Below are positions 1-10,276 of a DNA stretch of 64,000 nt, in pieces. Below the pieces are notes generated by a model, which had not been told where the DNA came from, did not search any database, and saw only the letters and a list, made by a program, of their open reading frames with translations. The translations under genes were made by a program, and so were the position numbers. Source of the DNA: Nipponacmea schrenckii (Eukaryota > Mollusca > Gastropoda > Lottiidae); contig CM060202.1 of NCBI GenBank assembly GCA_030562195.1, forward strand, positions 2,542,001 to 2,606,000, read 5' to 3'. The stretch's first letter is position 1; each line of letters opens with the position of its first letter.

Positions 1-366
1 ATATGTCACATGAAAGCCTGGCCAATACTTAGTTTCTGTACAAAAATTCAATATAGCATGACCATGAAAATTTTGAACTAGTCAAAATGAAAGTAGACCA
101 CTACCGGATATCAACATCCACTTGACTGTCACTGCACACAAAACCACTATTTTTAGAAATAACCTTCCGCCAATTAAATTTCTCGTTATCTCAGAAATTC
201 TGAAAGAAAATGCAATTTCAGACATCAAATTTCAAATCTGGACCAAAAAGTAGTCAAAAATGGGCATGCAAAAACCCAAAAAGGAAAGGAGAAAGAGGGT
301 TTCTAAAAATAGAACGGACTAAATTTATACAATCATTAGCATAAAATGTTTTACTGGACTAAGTCC
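1..366. repeat. TIR-bearing repeat unit, left part cut by window edge
   Basis: Same sequence as the complete unit at 6758-7230, whose ends are GGACTTAGTCCA and TGGACTAAGTCC, a 12-bp inverted repeat. Here only the right terminus (about 355-366) is inside the window. No coding potential. It looks like a MITE-like non-autonomous element. A second diverged unit follows after about 25 bp. Assignment to a transposon superfamily is not possible by eye. Confidence 0.6.
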
Positions 367-391
367 ATGAATAGTTTTTCGTATTAATTCA

Positions 392-832
392 GGACTCAGT
401 CCACCAATTCATTTGCCACCTATTTCCATGTTAAATCACAAAATTCAACCTTCTAGAACTTTTCCAGAAATATCGTTCAAAACTTTCCTATATGTTACAT
501 GAAAGCCAGGCCAATACTTGGTTTCTGTCAAAAAATGCTATGACCATGAAAATTTTGAACTAGACAAAAAGGAAGTAAACCACTACATTTAATCAACATC
601 CGCTTGACTGTCACTGCACACAAAACCACTATTTTTAGAAATAACCTTCCGCCAATTAAATTTCTCATTACCTCAGAAATTCTGAAAGAAAATGCAATTT
701 CAGACATCAAATTTCAAATCTAGATTAAAAATGGGCATGCAAAACCCCCAAAGGAAGGGAAAAAGAGGATTTCTAAAAATAGAACGGACTAAATTCGTAT
801 ACATAAGCATACAATGATTTAATGACCAGTCC
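392..832. repeat. Second, diverged unit of the same repeat
   Basis: Starts GGACTCAGTCCACC and ends near GACCAGTCC. Internally it repeats the text of the first unit (the CATGTTAAATCAC, ACATGAAAGCC and CAAAACCACTATTT blocks) at clearly lower identity. The duplicate lies at 7256-7698. No coding sequence is supported. Confidence 0.55.
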
Positions 833-1116
833 AAAAACCACACTTTTTCATTTCTCGAACCAATCCAAGGCAAGACGTCTATTACCATGGATATCTTATT
901 GTCTAGGTTTTTTAGTAACCGTAAAGTGCTGTTTTACAATTGTCTTGGTTTTTCTCGGTTGTTCAAATTGTGTAATAAAGTCCCATTCCACATTTGGTAA
1001 ACTGATTACCAGTTTACCAGCCTTGAATGTAATAATGAAATGAATTTTGATTATAAAAAAGTACAATCTAAAATTTCATCATCAGGATTTACTTAAACAG
1101 CCCAAAAGTTAACAGT

Positions 1117-1488
1117 GTGGTCGGTGCACCGAGAAACCCTTTTGATGCTGCCGCGGCTGGTAAATCTTCAAAGATACCCACTTCGGAATCGGATTCCTCA
1201 AAACATGGAGATGGCGAACCAGAGGTAAAAAATCAAGCCGTGATTGAGGCTGGGGATCAATCCCATACTGGCGATGCAGTATTATCAATGGGGACTGAAA
1301 TGCCTGTTAATAAAGCAAAAACAATACCAGACGATACGAAAAGTGATTTTTCAGTCTGTCATCCCAGTACTTCGGGAATTAAACGCCATGTTCATGAGTC
1401 ACCAAGCTTTTCAAACGATTCCCAACAAAAGCGAAAGATTCCGATGGATTTTTGGCAGACATCGAAATCATGGGAAATGACATCGTAA
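1117..1488 (+). CDS. Unknown acidic, Ser-rich open frame (fragment or exon)
   Basis: An open frame of 123 codons. The first in-frame start-like codon is GTG at 1117, and the frame is open from 1072. It begins VGAPRNPFDAAAAG and is rich in Ser, Asp, Glu and Lys. There is no recognisable domain and no ATG near the 5' end, so in a eukaryote this would be an internal exon or a fragment; AACAG just upstream of 1117 could be a splice acceptor. A 117-codon copy at 7983-8336 is almost identical but ends earlier through a C-to-G change making TGA. Because it lies between repeats, a transposon ORF1 remnant is more likely than a host gene. Confidence 0.35.
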   Translation: MVGAPRNPFDAAAAGKSSKIPTSESDSSKHGDGEPEVKNQAVIEAGDQSHTGDAVLSMGTEMPVNKAKTIPDDTKSDFSVCHPSTSGIKRHVHESPSFSNDSQQKRKIPMDFWQTSKSWEMTS

Positions 1489-1840
1489 ACAGTGGTGCTT
1501 AGAATTTACAGGATTCCGCCAATTGTCTGATTTAAACATATTTTATTGCACTCTTATAAAGAAATACAAAAGGATGGGGTGAAAGTTAAAAAAACTTATA
1601 TTAACCCTCTCCATTATTGAATATCATAAATATCTTGTACAGATAATTTTAGATTAAGGGGGTTGACAACCCTAAACCTATGTACAAAAAATAGACGATT
1701 TCAACCAATTCATTAGGAGTGCAAATGTGAGAGGTTTAAAAAGAAATGCAAAGAGGATTAATACAGTCTAATTAAAATTAGACTGGGATTAATATTGTGA
1801 TAAGTTAAGACATAGGAGGTGTGGTGCTCAATGCTGCAAT

Positions 1841-4005
1841 TCATAGTAGTTTTGAAATGGATTTGATAAACAACGACAGGTTCTTGAATATTTTCATATC
1901 ACCCGATTTTAATAATCTTGCTAATTTGTATTCCGAAGGGTATTCACAATAGTAGTGCGGAATATATTGAGATCTGTAATTACATATAGTTTGATTTTGA
2001 CATTTAAATAAGTAGTGAAATTCGTTATCGATTTCGTTGCTATGACAAAGTGTGCAGAAGCGTTGGTCTTTTGGAATTTTGTACCAGCGGCCAGTTTCAG
2101 AAGGAAATTTAATATTATTAGTTCTTAACTTACAAATCCATTTTGAGGAGAATTCAGGTAATTTTAAAAGATAAGGTTCTAATGAAAGTTCGGATTTGAA
2201 TATTGCGTAAAATGTTCCACGTGAGGATACATTAATGTCCGCTCTCCATTTTTGAATAAATATGTCGGATAGCCGGGTTTTGATCAGACATTTTAAGTAA
2301 GATTTGTTGTCAAAATATTGGTTTTCAAAAATGTATTGCAATCCTAGTTCGTAAAAGATATTTTGAATATTCTCGATCCATTTACTTTTTAATTTATTAT
2401 TCGAATGTAAGCTATGTAATAATCTGTACATAAGACTAGATACGGTGTTCGATGATACGAGTTTTTGCCAAAACAATACAGTTCGTAATTTGATATCATT
2501 AATCAATGGGAGACGTCCCAATTCGCCGTAAACGGAGAAATTGGGGATATATTTACAAAATTTTAGATGAGCCCGTTCTACGATGTCGGTATTTCCAAAG
2601 CCCCAAATTTCAGAGGAATACAGTAAAATTGGCTTGACTAAAGTATCGTATAGTTTTAATTGGAGGTCAATGGGTAAATCAAGGTTTCTGATTCTTTGAT
2701 AGACGGCAAAAAGTGCTTTTTGAGACTGGTCAACAAGTCGTTTTTTGCAATTGTTGAAGGAACCAGTTCTGTAAAATAGAATTCCCAAATAAGCCTACTC
2801 GTCAACTTGCTCGATTTTCTCGCCATAAAGACTAAAGGTGGCGACATGTTTTGGTTTGCGTTTCGAGAATATCATAACCTTTGTTTTTATTGTATTTACC
2901 TTCAGCTTCCAGGTTTTACAGTATTGCTCAAAAACATTAAGTAATGCTTGTAAGTCAGTTTCTGTCTCGGCAAATATAACAGTATCATCTGCGTAGAGAA
3001 GTAATAACAGTTTGATATAAGTTCCTAAAGTTTGTTCTGATAGATATTCGATAGTGTTTAAAGGTTGTATGTTCGACTTGGAGATGAATGATTCGAGATC
3101 ATTTAAATACAGAGAAAATAAAAAAGGCGAGAGGTTTTCTCCCTGGCGTACACCTATATTACATACGAAATAATCAGACTGAACCGAATTCAGGGATATG
3201 CATGATTTGATATTTTGGTACATATTAAGGATAATTCTATAGCATTTGCCATGAATACTATTGTTACGAAGTTTGTTCCAGAGTCCGGCCCTCCAAATTT
3301 TGTCGAAAGCATTGCAAAAATCGATATAGCAGCAAAATAGTTTCTAAAGAATAAACAGGTTGTCTCTTGTGGCGTGGTTTTTTCGAAAGCCTGCTTGTGA
3401 TGGTGTGATCAGATTTATAGCATCTGAGAATTTAGTCAAACGATCGTTCAGAATTGATGTGAAAACTTTGCCCAAACAACTTATGAGTGTTATGCCTCTG
3501 AAGTTATTAGGTAGACCTGCGTCACCCTTGCCCTTATAAATAGGTATAGACCAACTTTCAGGAATATATCCCGTATCAAAAACGCGATTAAAGTTTTCGT
3601 ATAATGGCAAGAACTCGTTAATTGTGGATTTTAGGTATTCATTACAAATATGGTCAACTCCAGCAGCCTTATTATTTTGGGTTTTGTTAATTGTATTTTT
3701 AATTTCACTCGTAGTAATTGGGGAATTTAAAATTTCTTCTACAATTTCACTAGGTGGCGAGTCGGGGAGTATGCTATCGCTAATATCTTCGTCATTGAAG
3801 TCGCTCTCGTTAAGTTGCCTGAAATATTCATAAAGATCATCAATATTAATCTTGGGTGTTGGAGATTTGGATTTGAGCTTATTTAGTATCTTCCAAAGTC
3901 GTCTTGGATCTGATTTCGCAATAACACCGATTTCATCCCTGCATTTAAATTTATGATTTTGATAGCTCCTGTTTAGACATGACCTATATTCTTTGCTAGT
4001 CTGAT
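1841..4005 (-). pseudogene. LINE reverse transcriptase and C-terminal domain (copy 1)
   Basis: RT motifs in order: GFRKNHATRDNLFIL, CYIDFCNAFDKIWR (motif A), GVRQGENLSPFLFSLYLNDL (motif B region), LLYADDTVIFAE (motif C, catalytic YADD intact), then a thumb and a Cys/His segment (CTLCHSNEIDNEFHYLFKC). In-frame TAG codons occur between the first two motifs and after VDE near 2796. Relative to copy 2 it lacks about 4 residues before YKGKGDAG and about 7 residues after CKYI. Non-functional as it stands. Confidence 0.8.
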
Positions 4006-5277
4006 TTACATCAAGTTTGTTCTGCTTGCTTTTATCGACTCTGTATCGTGATCTACTTTGATGGAATTTCTTACTTTTTCATGACATAAAGTGTCGAACC
4101 ACGCGTGTTTGGTATCAACATGTTTTTTTCTTGATGAGGGTTCATATTTTCGTCTATAGCCAAAAACATCACCTGCGCATTTTGAAAAGATTTCGGATAT
4201 AGAATTTGTTGCGATTTCGATCGCACCTTTAAAATCATTACTATCACGTAAAAGAGTATTCAGATCATATAAGTTGGTGCTATAATTCGTGGTTATTTCA
4301 TTTAAATAGTCAAATTGTTTGTCCTTGATCCACCTTATGGGTTGTTTAGGACTTGGATTAGTATAATCTGTGTTAGTTTGTGATATGTTAGTGGATGGAA
4401 ATGATATTGTAAGATATAGTTCACAGTGCACATCGGAGTATAGTGGGTTAAAGTCTTTAACACCAAATTCATTTACAAATTTTATAAATTTGGAGGAAAC
4501 AATTAAATAATCGATAACAGATTTTGTATTGCATGTTGTTTTGCCTAGAGAATCTTTCGAGATTCTTCCATTGGCGATATACAGGCTATTTTGGTTGCAA
4601 AGTTCCAGGAGACGTTTGCCGTAATTATTGATTTTACTAGTACACTGGCTTTTTCTTACTAATGGGATATTTGAGTCTGATAAATTTATGTAGTCATACA
4701 TATGCTCTATGGTTTCTTCATCTTGGTAAATGCCAAAGAAATCCAGGAGGTTGGGATCTGGTATACAAAATTCGTCATGGGTTCCAGTCTTAGCATTAAA
4801 GTCACCTAGTAGTGCAACAAGATCATTGTCAGTTTTTAGATGTGACAGTTCACGTTCAATTTCATCGAAAGCATCGATCTGAGAGTACCGACTATTTTCG
4901 GGCGGTATGTATATAGCACCAACAAGTATTGTATCCTTAATCTCGTGGAATTTTTTAATTCTAAACCATTATATATATTCAGAACTACTGTCGACTATTT
5001 CAACAATATGTGCAATATTTGATTTATATATCACGACAATTCCTCCCGACTTTTTACGACAATTGGTTCTGTGTTTAGCATTATATATATAACCTTTCGG
5101 GAGATCTAATACATCATAACTATCAAGTTTAGTCTCAACAAAGATACAAATGTCGTTGTGCAGGATAAGTTCCACAAACTCTGGCACAATTAACTTTGAT
5201 TTAATACCACACACATTAATAAAAGAAAGTAAGATTTTCCTTACAGGAATTGCTTCATGATCGGTGTCTGCGATTCC
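4006..5277 (-). pseudogene. LINE endonuclease region (copy 1)
   Basis: Exonuclease/endonuclease/phosphatase-type domain that nicks target DNA to prime reverse transcription. Visible blocks are CIFVETKLDSYD, SGGIVVIYKSN, VGAIYIPPENSRY, LLGDFNAKTG, SVIDYLIVS and YSDVHCEL. The frame follows ORF1 after a single TAG. A T-to-A change makes TAA at 4969-4971, where copy 2 has TTA (Leu). The linker ends at a frameshift near 4100. No ATG precedes the first conserved block. Confidence 0.75.
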
Positions 5278-5808
5278 CTAGCGCACCCCTACTGCCCCTG
5301 GTAGTTCCAATGAACGATATCGTAGACTATTCATTTCGGTCGGAGCATCGTTTGGAATGAATTCATTTCCGTCTATGTAAAGTTTATCGCGTACAAGTTT
5401 AGCGTGCTTCCCATTTTGGCGTGCAGTTCTAAAATGGGGTAGGAGTTTTTTACGACGATCATTGATTTCTTTTGGGAACTGTGGGTTAATACTAAAGTTG
5501 GTGTCCTTGAGCTTTGATGGGGCTGTTTGGAGAACCTTGGTACGATCTGCGAAACGAGTAAATTTCGCAATAATACTGCGTGGTTTTCCATCATTTCTTT
5601 TGTATAGGCGATGCACATTTTGGAAGGGGATTTCGTCATTTATCTCAAGAGTGTTTGTTAGGAACTTTTTAAGAGTTCTTTCGGGATTTTCGTCGTCCGG
5701 CTCGTTAACTTCAGCTATGCCGCTAAAAATTAAGTTGTATTTCATACTTCTTAGTTGAGAGTCGATGAGAGATTCTTTCAGGTGACGATGCTCGTTGTTC
5801 AATTCCAT
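5278..5808 (-). CDS. LINE ORF1, RRM-type nucleic-acid-binding protein (copy 1)
   Basis: 176 residues starting MELNNEHRHLKES. A short coiled coil is followed by an L1-ORF1-like RRM (YNLIFSGIAE at about 24-33, VHRLYKR, RSIIAKFTRF) and a C-terminal domain (LPHFRTARQNGKHAKLVRD). In L1-type elements this protein is an RNA-binding chaperone of the retrotransposition particle. It ends in TAG (5278-5280) and the endonuclease follows in the same frame. The upstream coiled-coil part is in another frame (see copy 2), so this ATG may be only an internal start after a frameshift. Confidence 0.75.
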   Translation of the reverse strand: MELNNEHRHLKESLIDSQLRSMKYNLIFSGIAEVNEPDDENPERTLKKFLTNTLEINDEIPFQNVHRLYKRNDGKPRSIIAKFTRFADRTKVLQTAPSKLKDTNFSINPQFPKEINDRRKKLLPHFRTARQNGKHAKLVRDKLYIDGNEFIPNDAPTEMNSLRYRSLELPGAVGVR

Positions 5809-5922
5809 TACACTATAGTGTAGTAGTTACCATCGATCTGGGCTTTATTAGTAGAAATGTCAGTTTTTACTGTGCTCAGCTCACTTTCGAAACGATCTAA
5901 TCTTCCCTCAATATTGTTGTCG

Positions 5923-6757
5923 AAGGGGGGTGATCGGGTTCAGGGAAGTGACCACACCAAGGGTTCAATTATAAAGATAGGCTTTATTAACATAAACAAA
6001 AACCCTGAAAGTACAAATAATAACATTACAATCAGGAACGTATATACAGTTAAAACAGAATACTTATTTATTCTTATAATAATAAAAGAATGAAAACATA
6101 TCTATGCATAAACTACACCATAATCATATGAAATATATGAAACTAACTAAACTATGCATAGAGACAAATATAAATAATACAGAACATTAGAAACCTACCC
6201 TATAAAGGGGTTTTAAACTAAATCGAGCTGGGATTAGGTGAAGTACCTTACCAGGCTAGGGATCTGGAAATAATAGATTAAAAGAATTGTATTGCAGTAT
6301 ATAAAATGTAGGGAAATGCTAGAATGAATAAATAAAGTACTGAATGTATTTGTAAGATTTATATATTATATATAGTATGCAAACTGGAACTAAGTTATGG
6401 ACAGACTAAAATTACAAGATGGCCGACACCAGGTTACTAGGGTAAACAAAAAGCATAAACTAGGAATAAATTAAGAGAAAAAAGACTGAATAGCTTTAAC
6501 AGTACAGATGATTGTTAATAGTGCCAGTTTTTTTTTTACAAGAAATACGTTATATAGATCCACCTTTGTCAATGTAGCGGCTATATAAATCTATAGCTTT
6601 AACATAATTATCTACTCTGTAAATTGTTGTGGGTAAAACGGTTTCTGATTGTCACAGAGTTATGATTATGTTGTCTTTTTTAAAATGTGATTTACCTCCC
6701 CTTTTTGATTCTCTGTTATTGAAGTCATTTTACTGTTCCTTCTCTCGATTCTCATGA
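5923..6757 (-). repeat. LTR-like segment related to the leader of the second Gypsy element
   Basis: No open frame of interest. On the minus strand it shares, in the same order, the blocks GTTTACC...GTAACC, TGTCGGCCAT, GGTAAGGTA.TTCACC and AAACCCCTTT.AGGGT with 23280-23550 on the plus strand. Its left end on the plus strand begins TGTCGAAGGG, so the minus-strand end would be CCCTTCGACA, a CA end as expected of an LTR. AATAAAG lies near the minus-strand end. Read as a diverged solo LTR or LTR fragment; the outer boundary and a target duplication could not be found. Confidence 0.4.
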
Positions 6758-7230
6758 GGACTTAGTCCACTAATTCATTTGCCATCTGTTTCCATGTTAA
6801 ATCACGAAATTCAAACTGCTATAACTTTTTCCAGAAATCTCGTTGAAAACTTTCCAATATGTCACATGAAAGCCGGGCCAATACTTAGTTTCTGTACAAA
6901 AATTCAATATAGCATGACCATAAAAATTTTTGAACTAGTCAAAATGAAAGTAGACCACTACCGGATATCAACATCCACTTGACTGTCACTGCACACAAAA
7001 CCACTATTTTTAGAAATAACCTTCCCCCAAATTTAAAATTTTTCTCGTTATCTCAGAAATTCTGAAAGAAAATGCAATTTCAGACATCAAATTTCAAATC
7101 TGGACCAAAAAGTAGTTAAAAATGGGCATGAAAAAAACCCAAAAAGGAAAGGAGAAAGAGGATTTCAAAAAATAGAACGGACTAAATTTATACAATCATT
7201 AGCATAAAATGTTTTTACTGGACTAAGTCC
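6758..7230. mobile_element. MITE-like element with 12-bp terminal inverted repeats
   Basis: 473 bp bounded by GGACTTAGTCCA (6758-6769) and TGGACTAAGTCC (7219-7230), which are perfect inverted complements. No coding frame. The right part of a copy is at 1-366. Superfamily unknown. Confidence 0.55.
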
Positions 7231-7255
7231 TTTAATAGTTTTTCGTATTAATTCA

Positions 7256-7698
7256 GGACTCAGTCCACCAATTCATTTGCCACCTATTTCCATGTTAAAT
7301 CACAAAATTCAACCTTCTAGAACTTTTCCAGAAATATCGTTCAAAACTTTCCTATATGTTACATGAAAGCCAGGCCAATACTTGGTTTCTGTAAAAAAAA
7401 TGCTATGACCATGAAAATTTTGAACTAGACAAAAAGGAAGTAAACCACTACATTTAATCAACATCCGCTTGACTGTCACTGCACACAAAACCACTATTTT
7501 TAGAAATAACCTTCCGCCAATTAAATTTCTCATTACCTCAAAAATTTCTAAAAGAAAATGCAATTTCAGACATCAAATTTCAAATCTAGATTAAAAATGG
7601 GCATGCAAAACCCCCAAAGGAAGGGAGAAAGAGGATTTCTAAAAATAGAACGGACTAAATTCGTATACATAAGCATACAATGATTTAATGACCAGTCC
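7256..7698. repeat. Second unit of the TIR repeat, block copy 2
   Basis: Counterpart of 392-832. Starts GGACTCAGTCC and ends near GACCAGTCC, separated from the preceding unit by about 25 bp. Non-coding. Confidence 0.55.
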
Positions 7699-7982
7699 AA
7701 AAACCACACTTTTTCATTTCTCGAACCAATCCAAGGCAAGACGTCTATTACCATGGATATCTTATTGTCTAGGTTTTTTAGTAACCGTAAAGTGCTGTTT
7801 TACAATTGTCTTGGTTTTTCTCGGTTGTTCAAATTGTGTAATAAAGTCCCATTCCACATTTGGTAAACTGATTACCAGTTTACCAGCCTTGAATGTAATA
7901 ATGAAATGAATTTTGATTATAAAAAAGTACAATCTAAAATTTCATCATCAGGATTTACTTAAACAGCCCAAAAGTTAACAGT

Positions 7983-8336
7983 GTGGTCGGTGCACCGAGA
8001 AACCCTTTTGATGCTGCCGCGGCTGGTAAATCTTCAAAGATCCCCACTTCGGAATCGGATTCCTCAAAACATGGAGATGGCGAACCAGAGGTAAAAAATC
8101 AAGCCGTGATTGAGGCTGGGGATCAATCCCATACTGGCGATGCAGTATTATCAATGGGGACTGAAATGCCTGTTAATAAAGCAAAAACAATACCAGACGA
8201 TACGAAAAGTGATTTTTCAGTCTGTCATCCCAGTACTTCGGGAATTAAACGCCATGTTCATGAGTCACCAAGCTTTTCAAACGATTCCCAACAAAAGCGA
8301 AAGATTCCGATGGATTTTTGGCAGACATCGAAATGA
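7983..8336 (+). CDS. Unknown acidic, Ser-rich open frame, second copy
   Basis: 117 codons, nearly identical to 1117-1488 (the only clear differences are an ATA/ATC synonymous change and the TCA-to-TGA stop). It keeps the open frame despite lying in a duplicated repeat block, but two copies that recent say little about selection. No domain recognised. Confidence 0.35.
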   Translation: MVGAPRNPFDAAAAGKSSKIPTSESDSSKHGDGEPEVKNQAVIEAGDQSHTGDAVLSMGTEMPVNKAKTIPDDTKSDFSVCHPSTSGIKRHVHESPSFSNDSQQKRKIPMDFWQTSK

Positions 8337-8404
8337 TGGGAAATGACATCGTAAACAGTGGTGCTTAGAATTTACAGGATTCCGCCAATTGTCTGATTTA
8401 AACA

Positions 8405-9080
8405 TATTTTATTGCACTCTTATAAAGAAATACAAAAGAATGGGGTGAAAGTTAAAAAAACTTATATTAACCCTCTCCATTATTGAATATCATAAATATC
8501 TTGTACAGATAATTTTAGATTAAGGGGGTTGACAACCCTAAACCTATGTACAAAAAACAACGACAGGTTCTTGAATATTTTCATATCACCCGATTTTAAT
8601 AATCTTGCTAATTTGTATTCCGAAGGGTATTCACAATAGTAGTGCGGAATATATTGAGATCTGTAATTACATATAGTATGATTTTGACATTTAAATAAGT
8701 AGTGAAATTCGTTATCGATTTCGTTGCTATGACAAAGTGTGCAGAAGCGTTGGTCTTTTGGAATTTTGTACCAGCGGCCAGTTTCAGAAGGAAATTTAAT
8801 ATTATTAGTTCTTAACTTACAAATCCATTTTGAGGAGAATTCAGGTAATTTTAAAAGATAAGGTTCTAATGAAAGTTCGGATTTGAATATTGCGTAAAAT
8901 GTTCCACGTGAGGATACATTAATGTCCGCTCTCCATTTTTGAATAAATATGTCGGATAGCCGGGTTTTGATCAGACATTTTAAGTAAGATTTGTTGTCAA
9001 AATATTGGTTTTCAAAAATGTATTGCAATCCTAGTTCGTAAAAGATATTTTGAATATTCTCGATCCATTTACTTTTTAAT
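8405..9080 (-). pseudogene. LINE copy 2, 3' part (C-terminal domain of ORF2 and 3' end)
   Basis: Carries the Cys/His C-terminal segment (CTLCHSNEIDNEFHYLFKC) and preceding residues, matching 1590-2400 of copy 1. Compared with copy 1 it has lost about 180 bp corresponding to 1691-1872, which replaces the natural end of the protein with an unrelated tail. The LINE is cut at about 9080 by repeat A and resumes at about 12457. Confidence 0.75.
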
Positions 9081-10276
9081 TACGTATTTCGACTTTGGCG
9101 AAAACGTATTGTAATTGTTCGGATTTTTTTACGTATTTCGACTTTGGCGAAAACGTATTGTAATTGTTCGGATTATTTTAATTATTTTTTTTTTTTTTGT
9201 AATTCTTGGATGAGTTTGCAGACAAACTGGTAAAAGGTGCAGAAATTCTAAATCTACAGTTGATCTTAGAATGATTTCTATTATCAAATAAAACAAAACC
9301 GGAAGTTTTATCTCTGACAGGAAGTGAGAACCGGAAGTTAGGTTTTTTTTCTTTAGCAAGTTTATTTTCAGTTCGATTTTGACCGGATTTTCAGATTTTA
9401 AAACTTCAATGTATTTGTCAACTAACAATTATAGGTTTTATGCAATTAGGTTAAATATTTTACCCACGATTTGCAATTCAATATTCAAGGGTCATCGGCA
9501 AAAATTTCAGACCGTGATTTCTCCTTTAATATAAATGGTAAAATTTTGAAACTTTACCAGTTGATAGGGGGATATGTTTTTAATTTTTGAAAAAATGTGA
9601 AAAAAAAAAATTTTACTTCCGGTTTAGCCTCAAATGACGTAATTACGTAACTTCCGGTCTATAACTGCTAGGTGAAAAGTGAAAACTGTTTTAAAATAAC
9701 TTGTCAATAGTAATTGATTTGACCTAAATAATTAGGTCAAGCTGCCATATCGGCCGCCATTTTGAATTTTCGTTACAATTCTTAAAACCGAAATTCAGAC
9801 ACTACTGATAGACCGATTTTGATGAAATTTAGCACATAGATACAATGGATCTTTTTCTACCTTTTCTTGGAGACCGATTTTCAAATTTCGTATTTTCTTT
9901 CGAATTATTTAAATTTCGATTTTTTCAAAATTAGGTCACTTTAACGGGTACGGAAGGTGTGACCCACTTAATCTATGACCTTGAAAATTAGGTCAAATAA
10001 TATTCAATATATTGTCTACGAGTAGATATTTTTTTAAATTTTGGGTTACTTAAAAAATTCATAGAGATAAGTGTACTTAAATACAGCAAAAATTGATAAT
10101 TTTCATATTTTCGCCATCATTAACCGTTACGGAAGGTGTGACCTAATTATTTTATGACTTTGAAAACTAGGTCAAATGATATTCAATATATTGTCTAGAT
10201 GTAGGTCATTGCAAATTTAGCCTACATAATATTTTAAGGCTCTCGAAATACGTTCATAATTGTAAGCAATTCTAGT
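9081..10276. repeat. Repeat A: first (clean) unit of a tandem array inserted in LINE copy 2
   Basis: A 49-bp head (ACGTATTTCGACTTTGGCG...GTTCGG) appears twice (9081-9129, 9130-9178), then a T-run and about 1.1 kb of non-coding, AT-rich sequence containing ACTTCCGGT, GACGTAATTACGTAA and GGAAGGTGTGACC blocks. It ends AATTGTAAGCAATTCTAG. Related copies are at 35890-36665 and 40741-41682. Function unknown. Confidence 0.7.

Larger units (their letters stand above)
1538..5922 (-). mobile_element. Non-LTR retrotransposon (LINE with L1-like ORF1), copy 1
   Basis: Reads leftwards: RRM-type ORF1 (5808-5278), apurinic-type endonuclease (about 5277-4100), linker, reverse transcriptase (about 3900-2790) and a C-terminal Cys/His domain (to 1841). 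An AATAAA-like signal lies near 1540-1552. The 5' coiled-coil part of ORF1 is missing: similarity to copy 2 stops at about 5922. Several stops, frameshifts and small deletions make it dead. The RT and C-terminal domain resemble CR1/I-type (Nimb-like) mollusc LINEs, while ORF1 is of the L1 RRM type; I would not name the clade more precisely. Confidence 0.85.

Noticed and set aside
1060..1100. Second hammerhead core (CTGATGATGAAAT on the minus strand)
   Set aside because: CTGATGA is followed almost at once by GAAA with no room for stem II, and there is no stem I partner.
9081..10276. Helitron (ends with CTAG after a small AATTG/CAATT hairpin)
   Set aside because: The hairpin is short, AT-only and directly adjacent to CTAG instead of about 10 nt upstream, there is no clear 5' TC end, and no Rep/helicase is present. 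Left as unclassified.
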